Shown in pieces: positions 23,289 to 32,912 of a stretch of DNA of 64,000 nt. Origin of the DNA: Entoloma clypeatum. Its lineage: Eukaryota > Basidiomycota > Agaricomycetes > Agaricales > Entolomataceae. Within the stretch, counting starts at the first letter, position 1, and every line of letters begins with the position of its first letter. The notes under the pieces are model-generated. The model worked only from the letters and a program-made list of their open reading frames with translations, searched no databases and was not told the origin of the DNA. Made by a program: the position numbers and the translations under genes. The stretch covers positions 682,001 through 746,000 of the forward strand of contig OY751494.1 of NCBI GenBank assembly GCA_963565915.1. The letters are read 5' to 3'.

Positions 23289-23660
23289 ATGTCCAACACC
23301 ACCGTTACCTCCACCTCCACCACCGATATCAACCCCACCATCGCCGCCCTCATGAACGAAGCACTCTCCATGAGAGACCAAATCCATGCCCTTGAAACTT
23401 CCCTCGCCGATCTCCTTCATCGCCAGATGCATATCTGGCTTCACTCGCTGTCCAACCTCCCCATTGCCCCAAGTCCCGAGGAGAAACAAATTCTTGGAAA
23501 TTACACCAGCACCCTCGTCATTGAAAATCAACGCATTCAGCTGGCTATCAAAGGCCTCGAGCTCGCCATTGCCATCAACAAGGAGCTAATATATGATTGG
23601 AGCCTCAAGAAGAGTCCAAACTGGTCTGACCCCAACAACAATGAGGGATGGGGACAGTGA
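23289..23660 (+). CDS. Family-A accessory frame, inverted copy
   Basis: Identical product to 6921-7292 (MSNTTVTSTSTTDINP...). It ends 34 bp before the adjoining LTR. Confidence 0.55.
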   Translation: MSNTTVTSTSTTDINPTIAALMNEALSMRDQIHALETSLADLLHRQMHIWLHSLSNLPIAPSPEEKQILGNYTSTLVIENQRIQLAIKGLELAIAINKELIYDWSLKKSPNWSDPNNNEGWGQ

Positions 23661-23694
23661 CTCTGTGAGGACACAGAGCTTGAGGAGGGGAACA

Positions 23695-24096
23695 TGTTAC
23701 AGACTCTATGGTATGAGAACCATGTCATATCTTTTATCTATCATCTGAACACGGCGCCCTCTTACGAACTTACTATGTCTAATGTCTACTTTCGCAACCT
23801 TCAATTCCCAGTCTGACTCACTACCTTACTTCATCATCCCCTTTAGTATACTTCGCTCCCGTGCTGACTTGCTTTCTGCAGTCAGCTTACTCACTGCACA
23901 TAGCCTTCCGCAGTCGCCTTACTCATGCGCACTGCCTTCCGCAGTACTGACTCATCCGCTACCGCCTATAGTCAGTACCTATATAAACCTCTTGTACTAT
24001 AGTAGATTCCTTAGATTTAGCAATCACTTTGCTCTTTGCCTTTCCACTTTCCTGCATACTCTGCCCGAACCTTGGAACAGTTTGTTAAGCATAACA
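23695..24096 (+). repeat. Chimeric family-A LTR at the end of the inverted copy
   Basis: 402 bp. From 23695 to about 23851 it mirrors the outer 3' LTR (6886 down to about 6730) without differences that I see. Beyond that it follows the other LTR type (for example cttgtactatagtagattcc) and ends gcataaca against family-B RT/connection sequence. The switch point inside a repeat is the likely misjoin. Confidence 0.85.
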
Positions 24097-25189
24097 GGGT
24101 CGCGGAGTGGCCCGCTCCAACAAACGTCCAAGAAGTACAGTCCTTTCTGGGATTCACTAACTTCTATCGCCGTTTTATTGAAGGGTTTTTGGACATTGCG
24201 CGCCCTCTTTTCAAGCTCACGAAGAAAGGGCACCTCTGGTCTTGGAGGGAGGGAGAAGTGTCCGCATTTGCAGAGTTGAAGCGGACGATTACATCCGCTC
24301 CGATCCTGGTCTTAGCTGATCATGGAAAGGAGTGGCGGATAGAAGCGGATAGCTCGGACTTTGCAACCAGAGCAGTACTGTCCCAACCAACAGAGGACGG
24401 TAAGTGGCACCCTGTCGCATTCTATACCAAAAGCCTTAGTCCGGTGGAACGCAACTACGAGATCTACGACAAGGAGATGTTGGCGGTGATCCGCGCATTG
24501 GAGGAGTGGAGGCACTTCCTTGAAGGAGCGGAGAAGACAGTGGAGATTTGGACGGAGCACAAAAATCTTGAGTATTTCATGACAGCTCAAAAACTAAATC
24601 GACGACAGGCTAGATGGTCCTTATACCTCGCTCGTTTCGATTTCAAAATGCACCATCGACCTGGCAAGTCAATGGGCAAGTCCGATGCTTTGTCCCAACA
24701 AGCGGACCATGGAGACGGATCACGGGACAATGAAAACATCATCCTTCTTCGACCAGAATTGTTTGCAGTGCGAGCAATGCATGGGTAACTGTTCAAGGGG
24801 AAGAACACGACGTCCTCCGCCAGGTCCGACAGGGAATCCGAGAGGGGTTACTGGAGGATAGTGTGGCGGAGGTTGTCAAATTCCTTCCGACCGTCAGAGC
24901 GGGGTCCGTCCGCAGTGCGGAGTGGAGGCAAGCGGAAGGTTTGCTCTACTTCAGGGATCGTATCTATGTTCCTGACAATCCCCAACTGCGTCATTGGATC
25001 CTCACACAACACCACGACACACCGGTGGCTGGACATCCTGGATGGTGGAAAACCTTGGAACTGGTGTCGCGCAATTACTGGTGGCCACACATGTCTCATT
25101 TAATAGGTCAATATTGCAAGACATGCGACCCATGCCTCCGCACCAAGGTCCGACACACTCCGCCCTCCGGAGAGCTCAATCCGCTACCG
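24097..25189 (+). pseudogene. Family-B RT thumb, RNase H and integrase zinc region
   Basis: The sequence resumes with VAEWPAPTNVQEVQSFLGF (RT connection), then RNase H (IEADSSDFATRAVLSQ, EIYDKEMLAVIRALEEW, TEHKNLEYF) and the chromovirus linker. After a frameshift near 24785 comes the H2C2 region (HHDTPVAGHPGWWKT, CKTCDPCLRTK). About 90 RT residues, including the palm with YLDD, are missing between 14107 and 24097. Confidence 0.87.
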
Positions 25190-25499
25190 TGTTGAAGTTC
25201 CACCTGGGCGCTAGCCGCAGATGTACTGAGCAACACAGCTACAGTGGAAGTACTCTACTCTACCGTTCTAGTCACTTACTTGGTTGAGAAGGGTGGGGCT
25301 GGTGAGAGCGGTTGAGGTTGGTAAGAGCGATGGAGCTGGTTAAGAGTCAAGAGACAACTTGTTGATATTGACAGTTTCCTGGTCTTATATACCGTACTAC
25401 TGTTTGTACCAACCAAATAAGTATGTAATCGAAGATGTGTAAATGGTCACGTGATGTAATCTAATCTAATCTAATCTACGTGATGGAAAAGTTTCAACA
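25190..25499 (-). mobile_element. Solo LTR, third family (C), in family-B integrase
   Basis: 310 bp bounded by TGTTGAA and TTCAACA, flanked by exact target duplication taccg (25185-25189 and 25500-25504). On the minus strand a TATA-like tatataagac precedes an A/T-rich leader. A tandem taatc run (about 25457-25478) lies near the minus-strand 5' end. It is probably copia-type from the TGTTGAA terminus. It disrupts the B integrase. Confidence 0.78.
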
Positions 25500-25504
25500 T
25501 ACCG

Positions 25505-26577
25505 GTCCCCACGGAGCGACGGTGTTGACTTCATTACTGAACTACCAGAAGCCCATGGCTACGACACTATCATGGTGGTAGTGGACTCAGTAGGGAAGCG
25601 GGGACACTTCATCCTGATGCACTCCGACATCTCCACACTCGGGACTGCACGTCTGGAAACTCCACAGACTACTGGAGGCCATTGTCTCCGACCGAGTACC
25701 ACAGTTTGTCGCCAAGTTCATGCGCGAACTATACAGGCTGCTTAGCATTAAGGTTGCTGCCTCGACAGCCTACCATCCGCAGTTGGATGGACAGACGGAG
25801 TGGGTCAATCAAGGGTTGGAACAGTACCTTCGCCTATTCATCAATGAACGTCAAGACAATTGGGATGAATGGCTTCCAATGGCTGAATTTGCATACAACA
25901 ACCATGTTCACGCATCGACATGTCAAACTCCATTCTACATTGACACTGGCCACCATCCGCGCATGGGATTCGAACCTCGCGAGAAGGGGATGGAGATTGA
26001 GGCGGTAGCGGATTTCAGTGAGCGGATGAAGTCTGCTCTGGAGGAGGCTCGCGCAGCACTGACAAAGGCAAAAGATGACATGGCGCGATACTACAACCAG
26101 CATTGGAGCACCACTCCGACATTCTGCCTGGGGGACAAGGTCTTTTTAGACTCATCGGACCTCAAAACCACCCAACCCACAAAAAAACTTGCACATCGAT
26201 ATGTAGGCCCTTTCCCAGTGGTCTGACCTGTCAGAACACATGCCTACAAACTTCACCTTCCCCCTTCCATGTCCCACGTTCACCCAGTATTCCATGTCGT
26301 CAAACTTTCACTAGTTCCCGATGACCCTTTCTGATGCCAAGTCCGCTCTCCTCCACCTCCAACGGTAGTCGGAGAAGAATTGGAGTACGATGTTGAAAAC
26401 CTCTTGGACAGCCGACTGCATCAAGGCAAGCTTCAATTCTTGGTCAAATGGAAGGGATATGGCTATGAAGAGAATTCCTGGGAAGCAGAAGACAATGTCC
26501 ACGCTCCGCGCCTAGTCCGCAACTTCTACCGATGTCATCCGGGAGCTCCGCCGCGATATTCAACTCGTTTCACCTGA
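25505..26577 (+). pseudogene. Family-B integrase core and chromodomain
   Basis: The core begins with [20 protein letters not shown] and continues [32 protein letters not shown] and WDEWLPMAEFAYNNH, giving the D,D-35-E type pattern. It continues through the GPY/F-like region (HRYVGPFPVV) to a chromodomain (LQFLVKWKGYGYEENSWEA). TGA codons after PFPVV and after VPDDPF sit where Arg is expected (both consistent with CGA to TGA). A deletion near 25650 removes part of the core between the first and second Asp. Confidence 0.87.
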
Positions 26578-26598
26578 CACGTCGAGACGCCGTGCCTT

Positions 26599-26611
26599 AA
26601 AGGGGGGGTGA
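26599..26611 (+). promoter_or_regulatory. Family-B polypurine tract
   Basis: aaagggggggtga lies immediately upstream of the 3' LTR, the usual site for plus-strand priming. Confidence 0.8.
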
Positions 26612-27044
26612 TGTAAGGGCAACCACTTTCACTTTTCACTTTTCCTTTCCTTTCTTCCTTTCCTTTCTATTCCACCATCTCCGACATCCTCCGATCGTAT
26701 CCGCTGCCTCTGACATCTTATCCGCCTCTCTGCATCTGGCAACTCCATGCCCATCCGCTACTCTGCACATCAGATTGCAGGTACTATCATTCATCTTGTT
26801 TCCATTCATCCCCCATCCCTACTCCTGATCATTGCTCATCATTCATGTGTCTCGTTTTATCTCTTATTTCATATCTCATTTTACTATTTATCTTGCTAGC
26901 TTGCAGGGGAATCCTTAGAACTTTCTCTTTGGATCTCCCTTGCAAGGTGTGTGTTGTATTACTTATCAGACTGCTCAATCTAAACTTCAGATCTCCCTTG
27001 CAAGTATTTGAGTTCGAGTCTTGGATCGTAAGGTCACCCTTACA
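26612..27044 (+). repeat. 3' LTR of family B
   Basis: 433 bp, the same length as the 5' LTR, with roughly two dozen substitutions. It ends CCCTTACA followed by gcttc. Confidence 0.92.
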
Positions 27045-27411
27045 GCTTCTGCCATGTCTAGAGTCTGCAGAGGAGAAGAGGGGCAGGTTGTTGGGATGAA
27101 GATGGGGTTTGGGATACAGGTAAGGATTGAAAATGAGTCCCTGTTCTAGGCGTCTGTTCAATATCTGACTGTGCGGAGTCAAAAGTAAATTCATCAGGGG
27201 ACTCGTCGGCGGAATCGGTGGCAAAACGTTCAGAGTATTTCCTCTGTAAATCTCTAAGGAATCTCTGTTCCTGCGCGTCTGTTGGTCTCGAGAAGGGGTC
27301 AAGTCTCCCGTTTCGTGCCCAGCAGTTGTACTCGGTCTGTTGTTCTTCGGTGGTGAAGTGGGCGTAGATCTGCTGCTTCGAGTAAGACGTGATGATGTGG
27401 TTCTGGGACAT
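27045..27411 (-). pseudogene. Outer family-A gag, N-terminal part
   Basis: ATG at 27411 (MSQNHIITSYSKQQIYAHF) begins the same gag N-terminus as the complete copy at 40517. A small indel near 27085 shifts the frame just before the family-B insertion point. Confidence 0.87.
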
Positions 27412-27845
27412 CTCGATGTGAGCGTCCTAATCAATCTTCTGATAATGGTTGTCTGGACACCGATAAACTCTCTGATCTCTGTGATCCGACCTGTCTGAGG
27501 TCCTTCTTGAACGCGAAAGCTTTCGAGTTCGTTCTGTCGGGCGTTGTAACGCGCGATCTGGTGTTGCCGAGCAAGATGGATGCTCTCTGCTATCTCGCCG
27601 TGGGGGCGATGCTCATCGTTGTCTAGTTCTTCGTCAAGCACCTGCTGTAGGATGCGACGGATCTCCGATTCGATGTACTGCTGGATGAGTATAAAATCGA
27701 TACTGTCTCGAGGACTTAGCTCCTCCTGTCGGGCTTCTGGCGTGCTGAATGGGTTACTGGTGAAGTCTTCAAAGAAGCGCGACGTCTTGACTCGTCTGGT
27801 AGTTGCTCTCTTCGCTCTGGGCGAACCTAACGAGATTTAGCAACT
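27412..27845 (-). other. Outer family-A 5' leader with self-primer site
   Basis: The leader between LTR and gag is open for over 100 codons in another frame without a clear ATG (SIDFILIQQYIESEIRRIL, RQHQIARYNARQNELES) and overlaps the gag start. Its conservation among copies suggests a coding or packaging role. The primer site TTGCTAAATCT (minus) is at 27833-27843, two bases from the LTR. Confidence 0.6.
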
Positions 27846-28247
27846 TGTTATGCTTAACAAACCGTTCCAAGGTTCGGGCAGAGTATGCAGGAAAGTGGAA
27901 AGGCGAAGAGCAAAGTGATTGCTAAATCTAAGGAATCTACTATAGTACAAGAGGTTTATATAGGTACTGACTATAGGCGATAGCGGATGAGTCAGTACTG
28001 CGGAAGGCAGTGCACATGAGTAAGGCGACTGCGGAAGGCTATGTACAGTGAGTAAGCTGACTGCGGAAAGCGAGTCAGCATGGGAGCGAAGTATACTAAA
28101 GGGGATGATGAAGTAAGGTAGTGAGTCAGACTGGGAATTGAAGGTTGCGAAAGTAGACATTAGACATAGTAAGTTCGTAAGAGGGTGCCGCGTTCAGATG
28201 ATAGGTAAAAGATATGACGTGGTCCTCATACTGTAGAGTCTGTAACA
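27846..28247 (-). repeat. 5' LTR of outer family-A element
   Basis: 402 bp with TGTTATGC/GTAACA ends on the plus strand, followed by target duplication acagc. Confidence 0.92.
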
Positions 28248-28252
28248 ACAGC

Positions 28253-28599
28253 CAAACAGCAACCAAACATTCAACAAAGTTCCGGCGGGGTTTGAAATGA
28301 CTTCACACAACTTTCAACTGCAACAACCGTTCCACCCACCGCCCACAGTGCCCATCATGCAAAGCAAAACATTTTAAACGGTTTGGACATGTCATCCGCA
28401 CACTAGCATACATATTCAATGAACTTGTTTATTGAATATTTATTGAAATTCATGTTTATTGTTCTTGTTCGAGACTTCCTCATTTTAAGAATACTCATTT
28501 TATGTCTGTGAAGTTGTACAAATATACTAAATTATCCCTGGCCTCGTAAATGTGGTGATATCATGTATAAAGTATTCTATTTCACAACATCCATATAAT
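28253..28599. other. AT-rich flank with no gene
   Basis: The sequence next to the outer insertion includes a short plus-strand stretch with a Cys-His pattern (CPSCKAKHFKRFGH) that may be a zinc-finger relic of an older element. Nothing else is recognisable. Confidence 0.35.
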
Positions 28600-29560
28600 T
28601 TAGCCAAATTGACATTTTGGGTTTTTCCTGATGTTGTCCTGCATGTAGGGAGCCATAATCTTGGTGTGAGCTCGAAGATAGACAGTGAATGCTTCACTGG
28701 CCCATCTCCCTTTTATCCTAAGAGCATCAAATGGAAGTCCGCAGAGGAGATATTCGAGTGTTGCCCCAATTCTTATGCTGTGTCCTTGTAAAGCTGGTTG
28801 ACCTGTTGCTTTGAGGACATCATTGATCCGTTTTATGAAGGTGTGTCAGGTGAGGGGGCAGAACTTCCATTCTCCTGTTTTGCAGTATGAGAATAATGCG
28901 CTGTTGTCCAGTGGATTGTTAACTTTGAAGTGGTTTTTGAGTGCAGCCTTGGGATCTGCTTCGTTGTTTTGGGTGGCCCAATATACATCTTCCCCGTTTG
29001 GCAAGGTTTTGGTGCGTGGAAGGTGGAATACATGTTGGACATTGCCATGGCGGTCAGAGGTGATTTTGATGTCTTTCTGTTTGATGTGGATGTTTGGGTC
29101 AAAATGGTCCATGCTTTGCACTGTGAATTTACTGAGATGGGCTGCCCACCAAAAGGTCGTCATCAAGTGGATCTGCCAAGTTGAGTAGGGTCTCAATGTT
29201 GCGAATCGTTGAGAGGAGCAGAGGGGGGCGCTTTGCCTTCTTGGCATCTGGCAGCGTGAGGTTGAGGGCCCCTTTGAGAAGTGTGTCCATGGTCAGTTTA
29301 TTTGTGTTGAGGGGAAGTCCATGGATGATGTGCCATGCTCGGATGGCTGCCAAATAGTTGGTGATGGTGGAGGTTGAATATACTCCCACTGGCACTGATG
29401 TGAAGACTTCGATGAGTTCGTGTGAGGCTGGTGCTCGGTCTCTCTTGGGGATTCCCACATGGTCGCAGAATATGTGGAAGGCTGCTAATTCTGACCTGTA
29501 GGTTTCCTCCGTGCTCGGTGCCCATGCTTCCTTCAAGACTGCTTCAACATGGTTGATCAT
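28600..29560 (-). pseudogene. Tyrosine recombinase of the DIRS-like element
   Basis: The N-terminal core-binding segment (29560-29129, EAWAPSTEETYRSELAAFH) is followed, after frameshifts near 29150 and 28850, by the catalytic half. The C-terminal half contains HSIRIG (the HxxR box), GRWASEAFTVYLR with the candidate nucleophile Tyr, and ends at TAA 28602-28600. These family residues cut and rejoin DNA for integration of circular intermediates. At least two frameshifts make this copy non-functional. Confidence 0.8.
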
Positions 29561-29690
29561 TGCCTGTGTGAGGAGGAGAGGCTCACCCTTGTGGTTGAGT
29601 GGTAGATGTGTTGTTGCTGGTCACCAGAGCCTGAGCCGATCTTTGGCAAGACAAGGTGGGCACAGGATGGTGATGTGAGGTGTGTTGTTG

Positions 29691-30530
29691 TCACCTTCTG
29701 TGGATTGGTCTAGGTTCATTGTAATTGCTGTTGCCTTCATCCTCATTACTATCTCCATTGCGCTCGGGGCTGGTGGTGTCGTGATGCCTACTGAAGCCAA
29801 CACTGCCATTATTTTTGATGATGTGGTGAAGTTTGAATGCTTCATGTTTGAGTTTGCCGAGAAGCTGGTGATGTTCGAGTCTTTTGCTGTAGTTAATGAC
29901 CTTGTGTTTGTTGTGGCGCAGTTGGGTAGTCATGCTGCTCTGAATGTCTGCAGAGTCATGGATGAGGTCTGCGATGGCTGAGTGGATGTTGAGTTGGGGT
30001 AGGAGGTGTTTGGCAGGTGGGTATAGGCCTCTTGACAGTCCGTCAGCTGGGTTGAGAGCTGAGGGGACGTAGCGTGTATAGATGGTAATGCCCAACTTTT
30101 CTTCCAAATCATGAACTCATTGGAAGACCTTGTTGGCGGCTTTGTTCCAGCTTCAGCCCTGCCACCAGCCCTTGACGACTCCTCGGTTGTCACTGTAGAC
30201 CCAGAAATGCTTGGTGTCTGGAAAGAGCTTGACAACTCTGAGGACAATAAACTCGAAGCCGATTGCTTCAGCCCAGGTAATGTCCCTGCCATCTGCCTTC
30301 CAGCCATCTGCCAGCGTCCACGCTCGCCACTGGGGTCCGATGGTGATTCCAATCCCTGTTGATGAGCTGGCATCTGAGAAGGCTTGGACATCTCGTATTG
30401 TCACTGGTAAAGGGATGGGTCTCGGCGGCAGTGGTTTTGACAGCTATTCCATCCACCATTTGATGTCCTTGACACTTGAACGAGGTGGGGTGCATGGTTT
30501 GAAGGGTAACACCTTAGCATGGAGGTGTTG
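29691..30530 (-). pseudogene. RNase H and linker of the DIRS-like element
   Basis: A linker (WWM...KPLPPRPIPLPVTI) leads into RNase H with AFSDASSSTGIGI, ITWAEAIGFEFIVLRVV and VYSDNRGVVKGWW, then YVPSALNPADGLSRG typical of the end of such RNase H domains. The tail 29900-29691 is Asp/Asn/His-rich. A frame change near 30150 and others break it. Confidence 0.78.
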
Positions 30531-30546
30531 CATGTACATCAATAAT

Positions 30547-32847
30547 TACAGGTCTACTGGGTGATATATCACTCACGATATATCACCCTCAGTGTAATAC
30601 ATCACAGCTCCCCTGAGGCTCGGCCCATGCAACAGAGTCAGTAGGCCTAATATAGTGCACCATGGCCACGCTTGTGCCCCATTCCATTTTTAATTCATCA
30701 GCATAGTTATTTTTATTCCTTCCTGATGCTGGTTCTTGCGCTCCCCACGTGCCTGCCGCTGCTCTTGCATCTTGGTTGCCATTTCCCATGCACCTCCTGG
30801 CATTCCTGTGTTCCCTCAGCCGTTCCCTGTCCATGCTACCATCCCCATGTGCCCCGCATCCACCGCTCCCCATGACGTACGCCCCGACCTCATCAGGGGT
30901 AGGGATAATGGGGCTGTGGGCCCTCAGTGGGCTCCCCTCCATGCTGTTGCGGACCTCCTGACACACCTTCCCCTCTCTGGCCACTGCTTTTGCCTCCCAC
31001 GCCATTTGGCGGACGGGTAGGTGGCAGCAGTGGGCGGGTTTGGGGTTGTGGACAGTGGGGTTGTGGACAGTCAGTGGGGTTGTGGACACTGGGGCCATGG
31101 ACGTCTCATCTTGTCTCTCGTCTCATCCCATCCTATCACAGCTCTCATCCCCATCTGGTCAGGTCCCTTGTCCTGTCCTGTCTCTCATGCCATCACGTCC
31201 AGTCTCCATCGCATCACATCCCTCCTGTTGCATCTGTCATCCTGTCCTGTTGCATCTGTCATCCCATCCCATCCAGCCCCCATCCCATCTCATCCCCTGT
31301 CACTCGCCTTGTTCCATCTGGCTTGTCTTGTCTCAGCCTCACTTTCGCGTCCTGGCTGGATGCAGGCGTTGGCGGAGGGATGTGGCCGGCGACATCTGTT
31401 CCATCTCTGGCTGATGGCTCCATTGGCCGGTGTTAATACCATGGATGGTGTTGATGGCATGGCTTGGTGTGGGTGTTGAGGGTGGGCGACCTACAGTGAC
31501 ACACGTGGAAAGTTGAACTTTCCATCACACGACTACAATATCCGCATCATTTGAGGCTCAGGAAAAACACAGATTACCTTACAATGTGCCATCCTCTTGA
31601 TAGTTCTTTTAGATATTACAAAAATATAATATGTAGGACATTACTTCGAATGAGATATTTGCAAAAGGCCAGACCTTAAAAATGAAAAGGTCAGATGACA
31701 GGTGCAAGAAATAGCCCAAATCTCGACTTAAACTTACAAAATACATAAGTGCTACTACAGTTGTCCTCACTCCCCGTTTTCCACACTTACCCAATTCCTC
31801 TTGGGTCTTTTCCTGTCAATAGATATACATTATAACCTTCATTTCAGACCCTCCCAACATTTATCTAGTACTGGTGCTAGGTAGCAATGCGCTTTTTTGA
31901 CATCCTCCTAATGTCTAGCTTATTTCTACCTGATGTACACACCCCACGATATCGCACTACCAATGCTTGGAGACCTATATACATATGGTTACCTCTGGGA
32001 ACACCTGCCCTGACATTCCTAGGTCATCCAACTATGTGTAGATACCCATACTCATACAAGCCCATTTCTGCTAATTACACTTGGTTTCTCCAATGCTATA
32101 CCCCCCCCCCCCCCCACATGTGTCCCTAGACCATAGTATATAATACAATGAAGTGGGGAAAAATGCGATGGGGTGGGGACCTCAGAATCCCATGAGGGGG
32201 TATGTGCTCCTCCTTCTCCCCTCACTTTTTATTCGCTTTTTTGCTTATATCATCACTTCCAGGCCAAGGGGAGTTTCAAAATGTATTATATTACACCATA
32301 CTACATTTTGAAAGCTATGTACAAGTATCTACAACATTATATAAGATGCTAGATAAGGGAGGGGGAGGTGGTAGTTCAGTATCATGTACAGGGAGGCCCC
32401 AGGAGGGTGAGGGAGCTTACCCATAGTCCATAGCACCTCTTATAGGAGTAAGGTATCAACTATTGAGGCCTATAACAAGTGGGAGGCATGAGAGAATGAA
32501 GGTGGGGAGGTAGGAGGAGGTTTTGATGTGTGATAGGAGCGTGGGAGAGGCGGGGGACACTATTTGAGAGCGACAATCACAAGGGTCTGACTATTAATGG
32601 TGGGCATGCATTTGATGCCATGGAATTCCAAACCGTCAAATATCGGCATCAACAAATCTGATGGCTGTGCCAACCAAATTGGGAAAAAGCGGGCCCGAGT
32701 GCACAGGCCAGGTAGTGGCAAAGTGAATGATGGGGGCACGGTGTATGGCTGTGCTGGTATTGGTAAGCTTGATGACAATCCATGTGGCCAGCAGATCGGC
32801 CAGATCTGTGATATATCACCCATGATGTATCACCTGGTAGACCTGTA
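30547..32847. mobile_element. 2.3-kb non-autonomous terminal-inverted-repeat element
   Basis: The termini TACAGGTCTAC and GTAGACCTGTA are inverted, and similarity extends inward through ggtgatatatcac-type hairpins. Nine-base flanks atcaataat (30538-30546) and atcaatgat (32848-32856) match at 8 of 9 positions, a likely target duplication. A 9-bp duplication would fit Mutator-like elements, but the inner sequence shows no transposase. The left half is GC-rich with short repeated catccc/catctg tracts (31100-31310). The right half is AT-rich with a 15-C run at about 32101. Palindromic flanks make the exact ends uncertain by a few bases. Confidence 0.6.
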
Positions 32848-32912
32848 ATCAATGATGTAGATGTAACACGGCTGTGCTCTAATCATAGGACTGTGATATA
32901 TCAATACTATGT

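Larger units (their letters stand above)
11759..27044 (+). mobile_element. Ty3/gypsy element, family B, inserted in outer A gag
   Basis: Two 433-bp LTRs (11759-12191 and 26612-27044, TGTAAGGG...CCCTTACA) are flanked by target duplication gcttc (11754-11758 and 27045-27049). The internal order is gag, protease, RT up to 14107, [inner family-A material and inverted copy 14108-24096], RT thumb/connection, RNase H, integrase (split by a solo LTR) and chromodomain, then a polypurine tract at 26599-26611. The two LTRs differ at roughly two dozen positions by eye, so this insertion is considerably older than copy 3 of family A. Many coding lesions are present. The RT palm with YLDD is absent from every B fragment in the window. 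Confidence 0.88.
6480..28247 (-). mobile_element. Outer Ty3/gypsy element, family A, split by a nested family-B element
   Basis: The ends are LTRs of about 402-407 bp starting TGTTA and ending TAACA, flanked by the exact 5-bp target duplication acagc (6475-6479 and 28248-28252). Reading on the minus strand: 5' LTR 27846-28247, leader with self-complementary primer site, gag N-terminus 27411-27045, [family-B insertion 27044-11759], rest of gag 11758-11065, pol 11014-7428, a small extra frame 7292-6921, 3' LTR 6886-6480. The matching target duplication shows that both ends belong to one original insertion even though 15 kb now sits inside it. Coding is broken by a gag deletion, an in-frame TGA before the protease, a stop in the integrase N-terminus and an integrase frameshift, so it is not autonomous. 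Confidence 0.88.

Noticed and set aside
6480..24100. A genuine giant palindrome or DNA amplification hairpin
   Set aside because: The symmetry ends inside an LTR, unique insertion junctions are repeated, and a scaffold gap sits near the centre. A misjoin explains it with one event. Kept only as the alternative.
25450..25480. taatc tandem run as telomere-like sequence
   Set aside because: Only about four units, not a known telomere unit, and it lies inside a solo LTR with a target duplication.
30589..31098. 169-codon minus frame inside the inverted-repeat element as a transposase
   Set aside because: No catalytic motif or domain; His/Pro/Gly-rich composition in GC-rich repeat DNA.
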